A program made the position numbers and the translations under genes. Positions 1-7,399 of a stretch of 16,568 nucleotides of DNA are shown here, one piece after another. The stretch's first letter is position 1; each line of letters begins with the position of its first letter. Source of the stretch: Chitinophagales bacterium (GTDB taxonomy: Bacteria; Bacteroidota; Bacteroidia; Chitinophagales; UBA8649); assembly GCA_016777395.1 (NCBI GenBank), contig JADHRO010000015.1:1-16568 (forward strand), in the 5' to 3' direction. The notes under the pieces were generated by a model. The model was not told the origin of the DNA and made no database searches. It was given only the letters and a program-made list of their open reading frames with translations.

Positions 1-86
1 CTAATCAACGGGAATATAATATAAAAATTAGCGCTCAAATCGCCCTAAATATGCTCAGAAATTTTATCCTAGAGAATGAGTCTTAA
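1..86 (+). CDS. C-terminal end of an unrecognised protein (partial, cut by the window edge)
   Basis: A frame starting at base 3 stays open for 27 codons and ends with TAA at 84-86. The residues are polar and helix-prone, ending in a stretch rich in Asn, Leu and Glu, which is how many cytoplasmic proteins end. Its stop lies 48 bases before the phenylalanine hydroxylase start on the same strand, a normal spacing here. I do not recognise the family and too little is visible to propose a function. It may also be non-coding sequence that is open by chance, as 27 codons is short. Confidence 0.4.
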   Translation, partial: NQREYNIKISAQIALNMLRNFILENES

Positions 87-100
87 TTTTTAGGATTTCG

Positions 101-108
101 TATCTTTA
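101..108 (+). promoter_or_regulatory. Possible -7 element of the phhA promoter
   Basis: TATCTTTA matches the Bacteroidota -7 consensus TAnnTTTG at 7 of 8 comparable positions. It lies 26 bases before the phhA start codon, which would give a leader of roughly 20 bases. No good TTTG is found 19 bases upstream, so this is a weak call. Confidence 0.3.
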
Positions 109-134
109 CTCAAGCATTCAAACCCAATTAAGCT

Positions 135-902
135 ATGTTAGAGAATAAAAAACCCTATGATCTGCCTGCAAACAAATTGATTCAAGAATATGATAAATAT
201 TCAGCCGATGATCATGAAGTTTGGAATACTCTTTATTCACGACAAATGGTTGAACTTAAAGAAAATGCCACCAAGGATTTTTTTAAAGGACTAAAATTAT
301 GTGGATTTGAAAGTAACAAAATTCCTCAAATCAAAACGGTCAATCAAAACCTTATAGCAGCTACAGGTTGGAGGACTTTCGTAGTGCCTGGTTTGATCGC
401 GGACAAACCTTTTTTTCAATATTTAGCGAATAGAAGATTTCCTGTTACCACATGGATAAGAAAAAAGAATGAGTTAGAGTATTTGGAAGAGCCCGATATG
501 TTTCATGATGTTTTTGCCCACGTTCCCCTGTTAAGTATTCAAAGTTTCGTTGATTTTGTTCAAGGTTTGGCTAAAATTGCTTTAAAACATATTGAAAACC
601 CTCATGCGGTTGAAATGATCAGCAGATTATATTGGTTCACCGTTGAGTTTGGCCTTATCAATGAAGAAGGACAGATAAAAATATACGGAGCTGGAATATT
701 ATCTTCCATTGGAGAATCTGATTTTGCAGTGCATGACAAAGATGTTCCGAGACACCCTTATGATGTGCGTCATATCGTGCAAACACCTTTCTACAAACAT
801 GATTTTCAAAAACAATATTTTGTTATTGACAGCTATGAGCAATTGTATGAAAGTTTAAAGCATATAGAGGATATTCTTGTTGAAGAACTTGAAGTAAGCT
901 AA
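135..902 (+). CDS. phhA: Phenylalanine 4-hydroxylase (pterin-dependent aromatic amino acid hydroxylase)
   Basis: This enzyme hydroxylates L-phenylalanine to L-tyrosine in the cytoplasm using O2, a tetrahydropterin and non-haem iron. At 255 residues it has the size of the bacterial single-domain form, without the regulatory ACT domain of animal enzymes. The signature PDMFHDVFAHVPLL (residues 120-133) supplies two iron ligands, His124 and His129, and RLYWFTVEFGL (164-174) supplies the third, Glu171. The ATG at 135 is chosen because it gives a family-like N-terminus; no ribosome binding site is evident, as is usual in Bacteroidota. No pterin carbinolamine dehydratase gene is nearby. It precedes the carotenoid operon on the same strand but is separated from it by 198 bases, and I see no functional tie to it. 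Confidence 0.95.
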   Translation: MLENKKPYDLPANKLIQEYDKYSADDHEVWNTLYSRQMVELKENATKDFFKGLKLCGFESNKIPQIKTVNQNLIAATGWRTFVVPGLIADKPFFQYLANRRFPVTTWIRKKNELEYLEEPDMFHDVFAHVPLLSIQSFVDFVQGLAKIALKHIENPHAVEMISRLYWFTVEFGLINEEGQIKIYGAGILSSIGESDFAVHDKDVPRHPYDVRHIVQTPFYKHDFQKQYFVIDSYEQLYESLKHIEDILVEELEVS

Positions 903-1001
903 TTACCCCTAATACAAGAATTTAGCCTTTTGGATCGACTTGAATACAAATTGAGAATTAAATGCTTGGATCACTAAAACTATCAAAGGCTCATATAATG
1001 A

Positions 1002-1032
1002 TTTTAAGGTGCTGGGCATACTTGTTTATTTG
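1002..1032 (+). promoter_or_regulatory. Weak candidate promoter for the Rieske/CrtU-like/cyclase operon
   Basis: TTTT at 1002-1005, a 19-base gap, then TTTATTTG at 1025-1032 match the Bacteroidota -33 and -7 elements at 3 of 4 and at 7 of 8 positions. This would start transcription near 1039 and leave a leader of about 60 bases. The rest of the 198-base gap (903-1100) shows no convincing terminator or other signal. In an AT-rich gap such a match can arise by chance. Confidence 0.25.
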
Positions 1033-1100
1033 CCTAAGACTTTTCATATAAAATAAACTGCACAGCAACAATTTATCGACAGATTTGTTAACTTAATGAA

Positions 1101-2114
1101 ATGATTAAAGACCAGTGGTACATTGCCTGCTTCGATAAGGAGTTAAAAGAAAATAAGCTGCTTAAACGTAAAATAGTAGGAGAAGAAATTGTTCTTTTTA
1201 AGAATACGGAAGGAAAGGTTTCTGCGCTTGAAGATCGTTGCTGCCATCGAAACGTTCATCTTTCAAATGGCGAAGTTCACGAGGGTAAGCTAAAATGTGG
1301 TTATCATGGCTGGGAGTTTAACACTTCTGGTAAATGCGTCCATATTCCTATGTTGGAGGATAATCAAAGCATACCAAGCGCTGCTTGTGTAAAAGCATAC
1401 CCTATACAATATAAGTACAAAGCTTACTGGGTTTACTTTGGTGAAGAAAGTAAAAGACAAGATGCTGTTTTACCCGAAATGCCCGAATTAGACAACTACC
1501 CATATGTCTTTAATAGACATACACTTAAAGCAAACATTAAGTTGGTCGCTGAGAGCTTGTTTGACGCCCAACACATCAATCATGTACATAAACACAGTAT
1601 AAACACCCTGCTGGGTAAACTAAGGGAACCTAAAACGGAATATAGCATAGAAATAAAGGATAAAAGCCTTCATGGCAGTTATCAGCGTATAAACAACAGT
1701 AATTTATTCGAAAAATTATATTTTGGTTGGGAGAAACATATTCAAACCAAATTTGCATTCTGGTATCCACACAGTAGCATGTTAGACTCTTATTTCCCTA
1801 AACATATGCACTTCCCAGCTAGACGATTAATCATTTATGAGCATTTTTATGAAATAGATGAAAATGAGCTGATGATGATTCAAATTACAGCCTGGAAAAA
1901 TATTTTTCGTTTTAACCCTCCCTTTGCAAAGTGGTTTATGAAAAGAAAAAGCGACCAGATTGTTGAAGAAGATATTGTTTTTCTAGAAAGCAACAGGCAC
2001 TGGCATGACAAAGAAAAATTAACTGATTTAATTATAAAGGGAGACGAACCCACAATCAGCTTTATGCAGTTGTGGAACAAAAACTTCAACAGAAGCCATG
2101 AGAAATTGGATTAA
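1101..2114 (+). CDS. Rieske [2Fe-2S] non-haem iron oxygenase, probably acting on a carotenoid
   Basis: A 337-residue Rieske-type oxygenase of the VanA/pheophorbide-oxygenase-like kind. The N-terminal Rieske domain carries the cluster ligands Cys47-x-His49 and Cys66-x2-His69. The catalytic domain has Glu151, Asp155, His158 and His163 in the D-x2-H-x4-H arrangement that holds mononuclear iron, with a likely acidic third ligand in EED (289-291). It overlaps the next gene, a CrtU-like carotene-modifying flavoprotein, by 17 bases, which in turn overlaps a lycopene cyclase. This context suggests O2-dependent oxidation of a carotenoid ring or methyl group; that is inference, since Rieske enzymes have very varied substrates. 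No electron-transfer partner (ferredoxin or reductase) is encoded nearby. The ATG at 1101 puts the typical DQWYIAC start at residue 4. Confidence 0.85.
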   Translation: MIKDQWYIACFDKELKENKLLKRKIVGEEIVLFKNTEGKVSALEDRCCHRNVHLSNGEVHEGKLKCGYHGWEFNTSGKCVHIPMLEDNQSIPSAACVKAYPIQYKYKAYWVYFGEESKRQDAVLPEMPELDNYPYVFNRHTLKANIKLVAESLFDAQHINHVHKHSINTLLGKLREPKTEYSIEIKDKSLHGSYQRINNSNLFEKLYFGWEKHIQTKFAFWYPHSSMLDSYFPKHMHFPARRLIIYEHFYEIDENELMMIQITAWKNIFRFNPPFAKWFMKRKSDQIVEEDIVFLESNRHWHDKEKLTDLIIKGDEPTISFMQLWNKNFNRSHEKLD

Positions 2115-3588
2115 GAAAAGATTACAAAACTATAAAGTCCCTTTAAGCACTGTAGATTTCTCAAAAGCAGAGAAATTGACCAGTCAAAGAAAAGTGGCCA
2201 TCATCGGAGGAGGAATTGCCGGCATTGCAAGTGCTTCAGCCTTAGCAGAAAAAGGCTTTGATGTGCACCTGTTTGAAAAAGCTAGTTTCCTTGGAGGTAA
2301 AGTTGGTTCTTGGGAGTTTGAATCCAATGGGGAAACCCTTCGGACTGAGCACGGGTTTCATGCATTCTTCCGTCAATATTTTAATTTATTGGAATTCCTA
2401 AAACAAATTGGCGCTCACAAGCATCTTATTCCAATTGATGACTATGTCTTACTTTTTGAAAACAACCAAAAACAAGGATTCAAAGATGTAGAGACCACTC
2501 CTGGACTGAATGTTCTTGATTTAAAGAAGTACGGAGTTTTTAACTGGTTAACCCTTATAAGTCCATTTAGTATGCCTTTCTTAGGTTTACTTCAATTTGA
2601 TTTCAATACGACTTTTAAGAAGTTTGATGAAGAAAATTTCGCACAATTTGCCAAACGAACATTTATGCCTAAAAAAATGCGCCTGGTATTTAACTCTTTT
2701 GCTCGCGCCTTTTTTGCAGAACCCGAAAATATGTCAATGGCCGAATTAATCAAGGGTTTTCACTTCTATTTTCTAAGCAATGATAAAGGCTTAATTTATG
2801 ATGTGTTAGACAGTGATTTCCAAACTAGCTTCATTGATTATTGCATCACTTTTATGGAGGAAAAAGGAGTGACAATACACTTAAACCAAGGCCTGGAGAA
2901 AATAATATACAAGGATTCAAAGTTTGATTTGATGGGTGAAGAATACGACTATTGTATCATGGCAACAGATGTAAATGCTACGAAGCATATTATAGGAAAC
3001 TCCATAGGTCTTGAATCATTTGATACTTTAAACCGTCAAGCTGCTGGCTTGAACAATTCTGGTCATTATGCAGTAATCCGCTTGTGGACAGATAAATTTG
3101 AAGCGGATCAAAGTCTGCCTTTCTTCATTTTCACGGATAGATTAAAATGTCTAGATAGCGTAACCCTTTACCATAAGATGGAAAAAGAATCTACTGCTTG
3201 GAGTGAAAAAAATAAGGGTGGCATCTTCGAATTGCACAGTTATGCTGTTCCTAAGGGAATGGATAAAGACACTTGTCGAAAAGAGTTAATCAATGAAATG
3301 TATCACTACTTCCCTGAACTTAAAGGAGTTAAAATTGTGCATGAATACTATCAATTTAGAAATGATTTCTCTGCCTTCCATACCGGTTTATATAAAGAAC
3401 GGCCTACAGTTAAAACAGAAGTTCCAGAGTTATTTTATGCAGGTGACTGGGTAAAAATGGATAATTGCGCGATGTTAATGGAGGGGGCATATGTATCAGG
3501 CGTGCTCGCAGCCAACCACATACTTCAAAATGAAGGTGTTCAAGAAAAGGAATTGGTGCAAGTGCCTACTAAAGGTTTATTGGCATGA
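2098..3588 (+). CDS. FAD-dependent carotene desaturase of CrtU (beta-carotene desaturase/methylase) type
   Basis: A 496-residue flavoprotein of the amine-oxidase/phytoene-desaturase superfamily. After a basic N-terminal extension of about 30 residues comes the dinucleotide-binding motif GGGIAG (37-42) with Glu60 as the ribose-binding acid. EHGFHAFFRQYFNL (84-97) resembles the segment I associate with isorenieratene synthase CrtU/CruE more than that of the bacterial CrtI desaturases also present here. The C-terminal FAD segment spans 448-473 and contains AGDWVK and LMEGAYVSG. CrtU enzymes desaturate the beta-ionone ring and shift a methyl group, giving an aromatic end group. The position between a Rieske oxygenase (17-base overlap) and a lycopene cyclase (ATGA overlap) fits action on a freshly made ring. 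A different desaturation, for example of the zeta-carotene desaturase type, cannot be excluded from sequence alone. Confidence 0.7.
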   Translation: MRNWIKKRLQNYKVPLSTVDFSKAEKLTSQRKVAIIGGGIAGIASASALAEKGFDVHLFEKASFLGGKVGSWEFESNGETLRTEHGFHAFFRQYFNLLEFLKQIGAHKHLIPIDDYVLLFENNQKQGFKDVETTPGLNVLDLKKYGVFNWLTLISPFSMPFLGLLQFDFNTTFKKFDEENFAQFAKRTFMPKKMRLVFNSFARAFFAEPENMSMAELIKGFHFYFLSNDKGLIYDVLDSDFQTSFIDYCITFMEEKGVTIHLNQGLEKIIYKDSKFDLMGEEYDYCIMATDVNATKHIIGNSIGLESFDTLNRQAAGLNNSGHYAVIRLWTDKFEADQSLPFFIFTDRLKCLDSVTLYHKMEKESTAWSEKNKGGIFELHSYAVPKGMDKDTCRKELINEMYHYFPELKGVKIVHEYYQFRNDFSAFHTGLYKERPTVKTEVPELFYAGDWVKMDNCAMLMEGAYVSGVLAANHILQNEGVQEKELVQVPTKGLLA

Positions 3589-4271
3589 AGATAGATAGCC
3601 ATTATTATTATTTATTAGCTTTGGTGGGGAGTATCTTCTTTCCTTTGATATTGAGTTTTGATAAAAAAGTGAATTTCAAACAGCACTTTCCTTCCTTGTT
3701 AAAAAGCGTGCCCCTGGTGGCTTCCTTATTTATTATCGGGGATATTTTATACACCCATTTAGGTATTTGGGGATTCAGTGAAAAGTATCACCTAAAACCT
3801 GAATTTTTCAATTTACCCTATGAAGAGTGTGGATTCTTCTTCTTCATTCCGTTTGCATGTTTGTTTCTTTATGAAGTGACCTTAAGTTATTTCAATCTTA
3901 AGGCCTCGAGATATCTTAATCGAGGCTTATTGGTATTGGCCTTAGTTTTTGCTTTACTCGCTTTTATATTTACTGAACGGCTTTATACAACCGTAACATA
4001 TAGTTTTACCGCATTAATCCTCATTTATATCAGCTACAAAACCCCTGATAATATGGTCTACCTTATGTTTGCATTTTTACTCTCTTTACTGCCCTTTATC
4101 TTGGTCAATGGATTTCTTACCGGTATGTTTACCAATAGTCCAATCGTATGGTATAATGATGCGGAAAATTTAGGTACTCGAATATTTACTATCCCCATCG
4201 AGGATTTTTCATACTCATTTAATCTGATATCCTTAAACATCCTAGCTTTCGAGTACTTCAAATCCAAGTGA
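3585..4271 (+). CDS. crtYcd: Lycopene beta-cyclase, membrane type with two fused repeats (CrtYc-CrtYd-like)
   Basis: A 228-residue hydrophobic protein with six or seven predicted membrane helices. It holds two copies of the cyclase repeat: the first carries PYEE (78-81) and the second PIED (204-207), each followed by aromatic and hydrophobic residues and a terminal Tyr-Glu or Phe-Glu. In actinobacteria these two halves are separate subunits (CrtYc, CrtYd); the fused form is known from archaea, fungi and Bacteroidota. The enzyme closes a psi end of lycopene to a beta-ionone ring, giving gamma- or beta-carotene, in the cytoplasmic membrane. It is translationally coupled by ATGA to the CrtU-like gene, so ring formation and ring modification are made together. 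Nothing appears truncated. Confidence 0.9.
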   Translation: MKIDSHYYYLLALVGSIFFPLILSFDKKVNFKQHFPSLLKSVPLVASLFIIGDILYTHLGIWGFSEKYHLKPEFFNLPYEECGFFFFIPFACLFLYEVTLSYFNLKASRYLNRGLLVLALVFALLAFIFTERLYTTVTYSFTALILIYISYKTPDNMVYLMFAFLLSLLPFILVNGFLTGMFTNSPIVWYNDAENLGTRIFTIPIEDFSYSFNLISLNILAFEYFKSK

Positions 4272-4455
4272 AAACTTTATGGTTAAAAATAAACCCACAA
4301 AAATTGATTAATGCTAGACGATAAGGGATTAGGTATGCTAGATAGGCTGAGCATCTTGATTTAAAGATGTTTCTCAACTAGAGGATTTCTTAAAATCAAT
4401 CGCTAATAAGTAAACGCAATATTTTATGAGTAGAGCATAGATTGAATAAACCTGC
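4272..4455. other. Gap between the two converging carotenoid operons
   Basis: This 184-base gap separates the lycopene cyclase stop from the crtB stop. It holds a weak hairpin (CATCTT 4352-4357 with AAGATG 4364-4369, extended by GAG/CTC across a 3-base bulge) but no U-rich tail on either strand, so it is not a convincing terminator. The octamer ATGCTAGA occurs twice, at 4311 and 4335. I see no gene in it. Confidence 0.5.
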
Positions 4456-5292
4456 TTACAAGGCACCAATAACGCTTCTGCAGTAGGTATTAGCAAACAC
4501 GTACATTTTTTCAATATCAGGCACCCTAAACCTTTGTTTGAGTATATCCTCTGCTGGAGCTCGTCTAATCTTCTTAAATAATTTTAAATAATATTTGTAA
4601 GCTAAATAAACACCCGATCTGCTCGATTCCGGAAGGGATAGGATAGCCAATTTTGCGTCATTAAAATCATTTAAAATATCACGCTCTATCATGATTTTTT
4701 GCTCCTGCGTGAAATTTAAAAAATCTACACCGGGAAAATAAGTTCTACCCCTCTCTTCAAAATCTTCCTGCATGTCTCGGAGAAAATTTACCTTTTGAAA
4801 AGCTGCACCCAATGCTCTGGCACCTCCTTTCAAGCTTTGAAACAGATCATCATCACCATTGGTAAAAACCCTTAGACACATTAAACCCACTACCTCTGCG
4901 GAACCATATATATAATCGCGATAACTCTCAGCGTTGTAATCTATCTGATGCAGATCCATCTTCATACTCTTAAAAAAAGAATTTATCAAACTATTGTCAA
5001 TATTGTATTTTTTCGCTGTAATTTGATAAGCATGTATAATAGGATTTGTACTTAATCCTCTCTTAACTGCTTCAAAGGTCTCCTTTTCAAATTGATCTAG
5101 TAAATTGTTTTTATCCTGTTCATGAAAAGTATCCACTATTTCATCAGCTAAGCGCACCAAACCATAGATATTATAAATATGTTTATGAAACTCTTTATCA
5201 AGCATCTTGATGCCCAAAGTGAACGAAGTGCTGTACAAATGAGTAATATTTTTGCTACTATTTTCTGCAAACTTGTTATACAGGGAGATCAT
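4456..5292 (-). CDS. crtB: Phytoene synthase
   Basis: Condenses two geranylgeranyl diphosphates to 15-cis-phytoene, the first committed carotenoid step. The 278 residues include both Asp-rich diphosphate/Mg2+ sites of the squalene/phytoene synthase family: DEIVD (50-54) and NFLRDMQED (169-177), the latter followed by ERGRTYFPG. A longer reading from 5322 is open, but the ATG at 5292 is preferred: it starts just after the crtI stop (4 bases apart) and gives the short N-terminus (MISLYNKF) usual in Bacteroidota CrtB. It is the last gene of the sigma-crtI-crtB unit; the next gene beyond converges on it. The GGPP synthase that makes its substrate is not in the window. Confidence 0.95.
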   Translation of the reverse strand: MISLYNKFAENSSKNITHLYSTSFTLGIKMLDKEFHKHIYNIYGLVRLADEIVDTFHEQDKNNLLDQFEKETFEAVKRGLSTNPIIHAYQITAKKYNIDNSLINSFFKSMKMDLHQIDYNAESYRDYIYGSAEVVGLMCLRVFTNGDDDLFQSLKGGARALGAAFQKVNFLRDMQEDFEERGRTYFPGVDFLNFTQEQKIMIERDILNDFNDAKLAILSLPESSRSGVYLAYKYYLKLFKKIRRAPAEDILKQRFRVPDIEKMYVFANTYCRSVIGAL

Positions 5293-5296
5293 AAGT

Positions 5297-6772
5297 CTAT
5301 ATTTTACAATGTTTAATAGCAAGTTCAGCAGCCAATTTCCCTGAAATTAAAGAGGGAGGTACTCCTGGGCCTGGAACAGTCAATTGACCTGCATAAACTA
5401 AATTATTAATTTTTGGGTTCATCATTTTCGGTTTAAAAATAGCTGTTTGTTTTAAAGTATTTGCTAAACCATAGGCATTTCCTTTAAAAGCATGGTATCT
5501 ATCTTTAAACTCTTGATGAGCAAAGGACCTTTTGAACACAATATTTTCAGCTTTGATCTCCTCACCTGTAAAGTCGCTAATTCGATCCAACATGAGATTC
5601 AAATAATGAGTATGAATATCATCACTACCCTCTATATCCGGAGAAACTGGCATCAGTAGAAAAACATTTTCACATCCATCAGGAGATACAGATTGGTCCG
5701 TTTTGGACGGCACACAAGCATAAAACAATGGCTCTTCTGGCCATTTTGGCTGCTCATAAATATCTTCCCCAAAGGCCTTGAAATCTTTATCAAAAAACAG
5801 ATTGTGATGGCGCAGATTTTTGATATTCTTATTGAAGCCTAAATAGAATATTAAGGAAGAAGGAGCCAAAATTTGCTTATCCCAATAAGCCGCGTCATAT
5901 TGTCGATATGATGCTGGAATTAAATTTTGCTCAACAAAGTTATAATCTGCTGCTGCCACTACACTTTTCGATTTAAATACCCCCTGATTCGTATCTAAAC
6001 TAGTGACCACACCATTATCTATGTTTATTTTTTCGACTGCAGTATCGGTATGAAACTCAACTCCTAAGTCTAAGGCCACCCTATGCATAGCTTTGATAAT
6101 CTCGTGCATTCCACCAATAGGATACCAGGTTCCTAATTGAAGGTCTGCAAAGTTCATTAAGCTGTAAAGTGCTGGAATTTTATTTGGAGTAGCTCCTAAA
6201 AAATAAGAAGGGAACTCCAGTAATTTGCGAATCTTTGGATGCTTAAAGTATCGCCCTACCAAACCTTCTATCGAACTCAGTAAATCCAATGCAAATAAAT
6301 CCTTCAACAAAAGAGGATTGGCAAATTCCATTAAACTTAACGAGGGTTTATTGATGAGGTCATTAATTCCACGATCGTATTTGTACTTTGCATCTTTGAG
6401 GAATTTCTCGAGTTGAACCGCTGCACCAGGTTCTAATTCTTCAAAAAGTAAACCTAATTCTTTGGTCGAGGCAGGAACTTCAAACTCATCTCCTTTACCA
6501 TAAAATACTTTGTATCCAGGATCAAGTCGCTCTAAGGTGTAAAAGTCACTTGGTTTTTTACCAAAATCTGAGAAAAAATTTTCGAAAACGTCTGGCATCC
6601 AATACCAGCTGGGACCCATGTCAAAAGAAAAACCTTTCGCCTGAAAGAAGGAGGCACGACCTCCTACACTTTCATTTTTTTCAAGGACAAGAACTTTTTT
6701 ACCTTCCTTAGCCAAATAGCAAGCAGCTGCTAAACCTGCAAAACCGCTTCCTATGACTATTGTATCTTTCAT
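5297..6772 (-). CDS. crtI: Phytoene desaturase (lycopene-forming, CrtI type)
   Basis: FAD-dependent desaturase that converts phytoene to lycopene in successive steps. The 491-residue length is standard. The N-terminus has the Rossmann motif GSGFAG (8-13) and Glu31, followed by GGRASF and DMGPSWYWMP. The C-terminal FAD motif contains YAGQLTVPGPGVPPSLISG. The Trp-Tyr-Trp segment near residue 57 is typical of Bacteroidota lycopene-forming CrtI. The ATG at 6772 overlaps the stop of the sigma factor gene by one base (TAATG), so translation is coupled and its expression should follow the operator-controlled promoter at 7319-7356. A second paralogue, crtD, lies at 8929-10404. Confidence 0.95.
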   Translation of the reverse strand: MKDTIVIGSGFAGLAAACYLAKEGKKVLVLEKNESVGGRASFFQAKGFSFDMGPSWYWMPDVFENFFSDFGKKPSDFYTLERLDPGYKVFYGKGDEFEVPASTKELGLLFEELEPGAAVQLEKFLKDAKYKYDRGINDLINKPSLSLMEFANPLLLKDLFALDLLSSIEGLVGRYFKHPKIRKLLEFPSYFLGATPNKIPALYSLMNFADLQLGTWYPIGGMHEIIKAMHRVALDLGVEFHTDTAVEKINIDNGVVTSLDTNQGVFKSKSVVAAADYNFVEQNLIPASYRQYDAAYWDKQILAPSSLIFYLGFNKNIKNLRHHNLFFDKDFKAFGEDIYEQPKWPEEPLFYACVPSKTDQSVSPDGCENVFLLMPVSPDIEGSDDIHTHYLNLMLDRISDFTGEEIKAENIVFKRSFAHQEFKDRYHAFKGNAYGLANTLKQTAIFKPKMMNPKINNLVYAGQLTVPGPGVPPSLISGKLAAELAIKHCKI

Positions 6773-7305
6773 TATGATGCTAAACTCGAATGGTGTATTC
6801 CATTTTTTTGAAGGAATGCGACCATTTCTTTTCTTGCTAAGAAAATTCGACTTTTTACTGTTCCCAAAGGTAGGTCTAATTTTTCAGCTATTTCATGGTA
6901 TTTAAAACCTTCAAAATACATCATAAAGGTAATTTTCATTTCCGGCTTTAGAGTATCGATAGCCATTTTAATGGTCTCACTTAAAAGAATTCGCACACCT
7001 GGCTCTATTTCTCTTGCACTGTGATGCAACATACTATCATTTATTTCACCCGGCTTGGAAATTGTTTCCTGCTCTTTCTTGCGCTTGCGATAATTATTAA
7101 TGAAGGTGTTCTTCATAATAGTAATCATCCAAGCTTTCAGGTTCGTTCCCTCCTGATATTTACTTAGACTTTTGCATGCTTTAAAATAAGTGTCTTGCAA
7201 TAAATCCTCTGCATCTGCAGATGACTTGGTCAAGTTGAAGGCAACAGACTTTAAAAGAAGCTCAAAAGGCTTCACTTCTTGGTAGAAATTTTTTGCTAGA
7301 ATCAT
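6772..7305 (-). CDS. ECF-family RNA polymerase sigma factor in the carotenoid operon
   Basis: A 177-residue sigma-70 family protein with only regions 2 and 4. Region 2 contains DAEDLLQDTYFKA (31-43), and region 4 ends in a helix-turn-helix with HEIAEKLDLPLGTVKSRIFLARKEM (137-161). The ATG at 7305 is chosen over an in-frame one at 7353 because the family N-terminus starts here and because the promoter and operators occupy 7304-7396. It heads an operon with crtI and crtB. No anti-sigma gene is adjacent, so control is likely through its synthesis. By analogy with LitR/LitS of Streptomyces and CarQ of Myxococcus, which link light to carotenoid genes through an ECF sigma, it probably extends the response to other promoters. 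Its target promoters cannot be read from this window. Confidence 0.9.
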   Translation of the reverse strand: MILAKNFYQEVKPFELLLKSVAFNLTKSSADAEDLLQDTYFKACKSLSKYQEGTNLKAWMITIMKNTFINNYRKRKKEQETISKPGEINDSMLHHSAREIEPGVRILLSETIKMAIDTLKPEMKITFMMYFEGFKYHEIAEKLDLPLGTVKSRIFLARKEMVAFLQKNGIHHSSLAS

Positions 7306-7396
7306 TTTGTTTAACTTTTGTGATGTAAACCTAAACAAAATAAAATTAAACACAAAGAGTTTTGTTTAATTATTTTTCCACAATGTTAAACAAAAT
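7304..7396. promoter_or_regulatory. Operator array: four 12-bp half-sites forming two spaced palindromes
   Basis: On the + strand the half-site ATTTTGTTTAAC occurs at 7304-7315 and, with 10 of 12 bases, at 7359-7370. Its reverse complement GTTAAACAAAAT occurs at 7385-7396 and, with 10 of 12, at 7330-7341. Each forward copy is followed, after exactly 14 bases, by a reverse copy, making two palindromes whose elements repeat at a 55-base period. They cover the start codon, transcription start, -7 and -33 of the sigma factor promoter. The array lies directly downstream of the MerR-type regulator gene, so that protein is the obvious ligand. Binding by it is inferred. Confidence 0.8.
7326..7356 (-). 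promoter_or_regulatory. Promoter of the sigma factor-crtI-crtB operon
   Basis: Read on the - strand, TTTG (7356-7353) is followed by a 19-base spacer and TAGGTTTA (7333-7326). This fits the Bacteroidota housekeeping promoter TTTG-N19-TAnnTTTG with a single mismatch. Transcription would begin near 7320, about 15 bases before the start codon at 7305. A half-site covers the upstream edge of the -7 and the adjacent spacer, another lies just upstream of the -33, and a third covers the leader, which is what repression would require. Confidence 0.65.
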
Positions 7397-7399
7397 ATG

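Noticed and set aside
924..991. AGCCTTT ... AAAGGCT inverted repeat after phhA
   Set aside because: Seven base pairs around a 54-base loop with no U tract; not a convincing terminator or RNA.
1083..1092. ATTTGTTAAC upstream of the Rieske gene, resembling the operator half-site
   Set aside because: It needs gaps to align with the 12-bp half-site and has no partner at the expected distance, so shared control by the MerR regulator is not supported.
4311..4342. ATGCTAGA direct repeat (two copies) as an attachment site
   Set aside because: Eight bases repeated 24 apart with no integrase, tRNA or mobile gene nearby; likely chance.
4349..4375. Hairpin between the converging operons as a bidirectional terminator
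   Set aside because: The stem is only 6 base pairs plus 3 across a bulge, is AT-rich, and no U tract follows on either strand.
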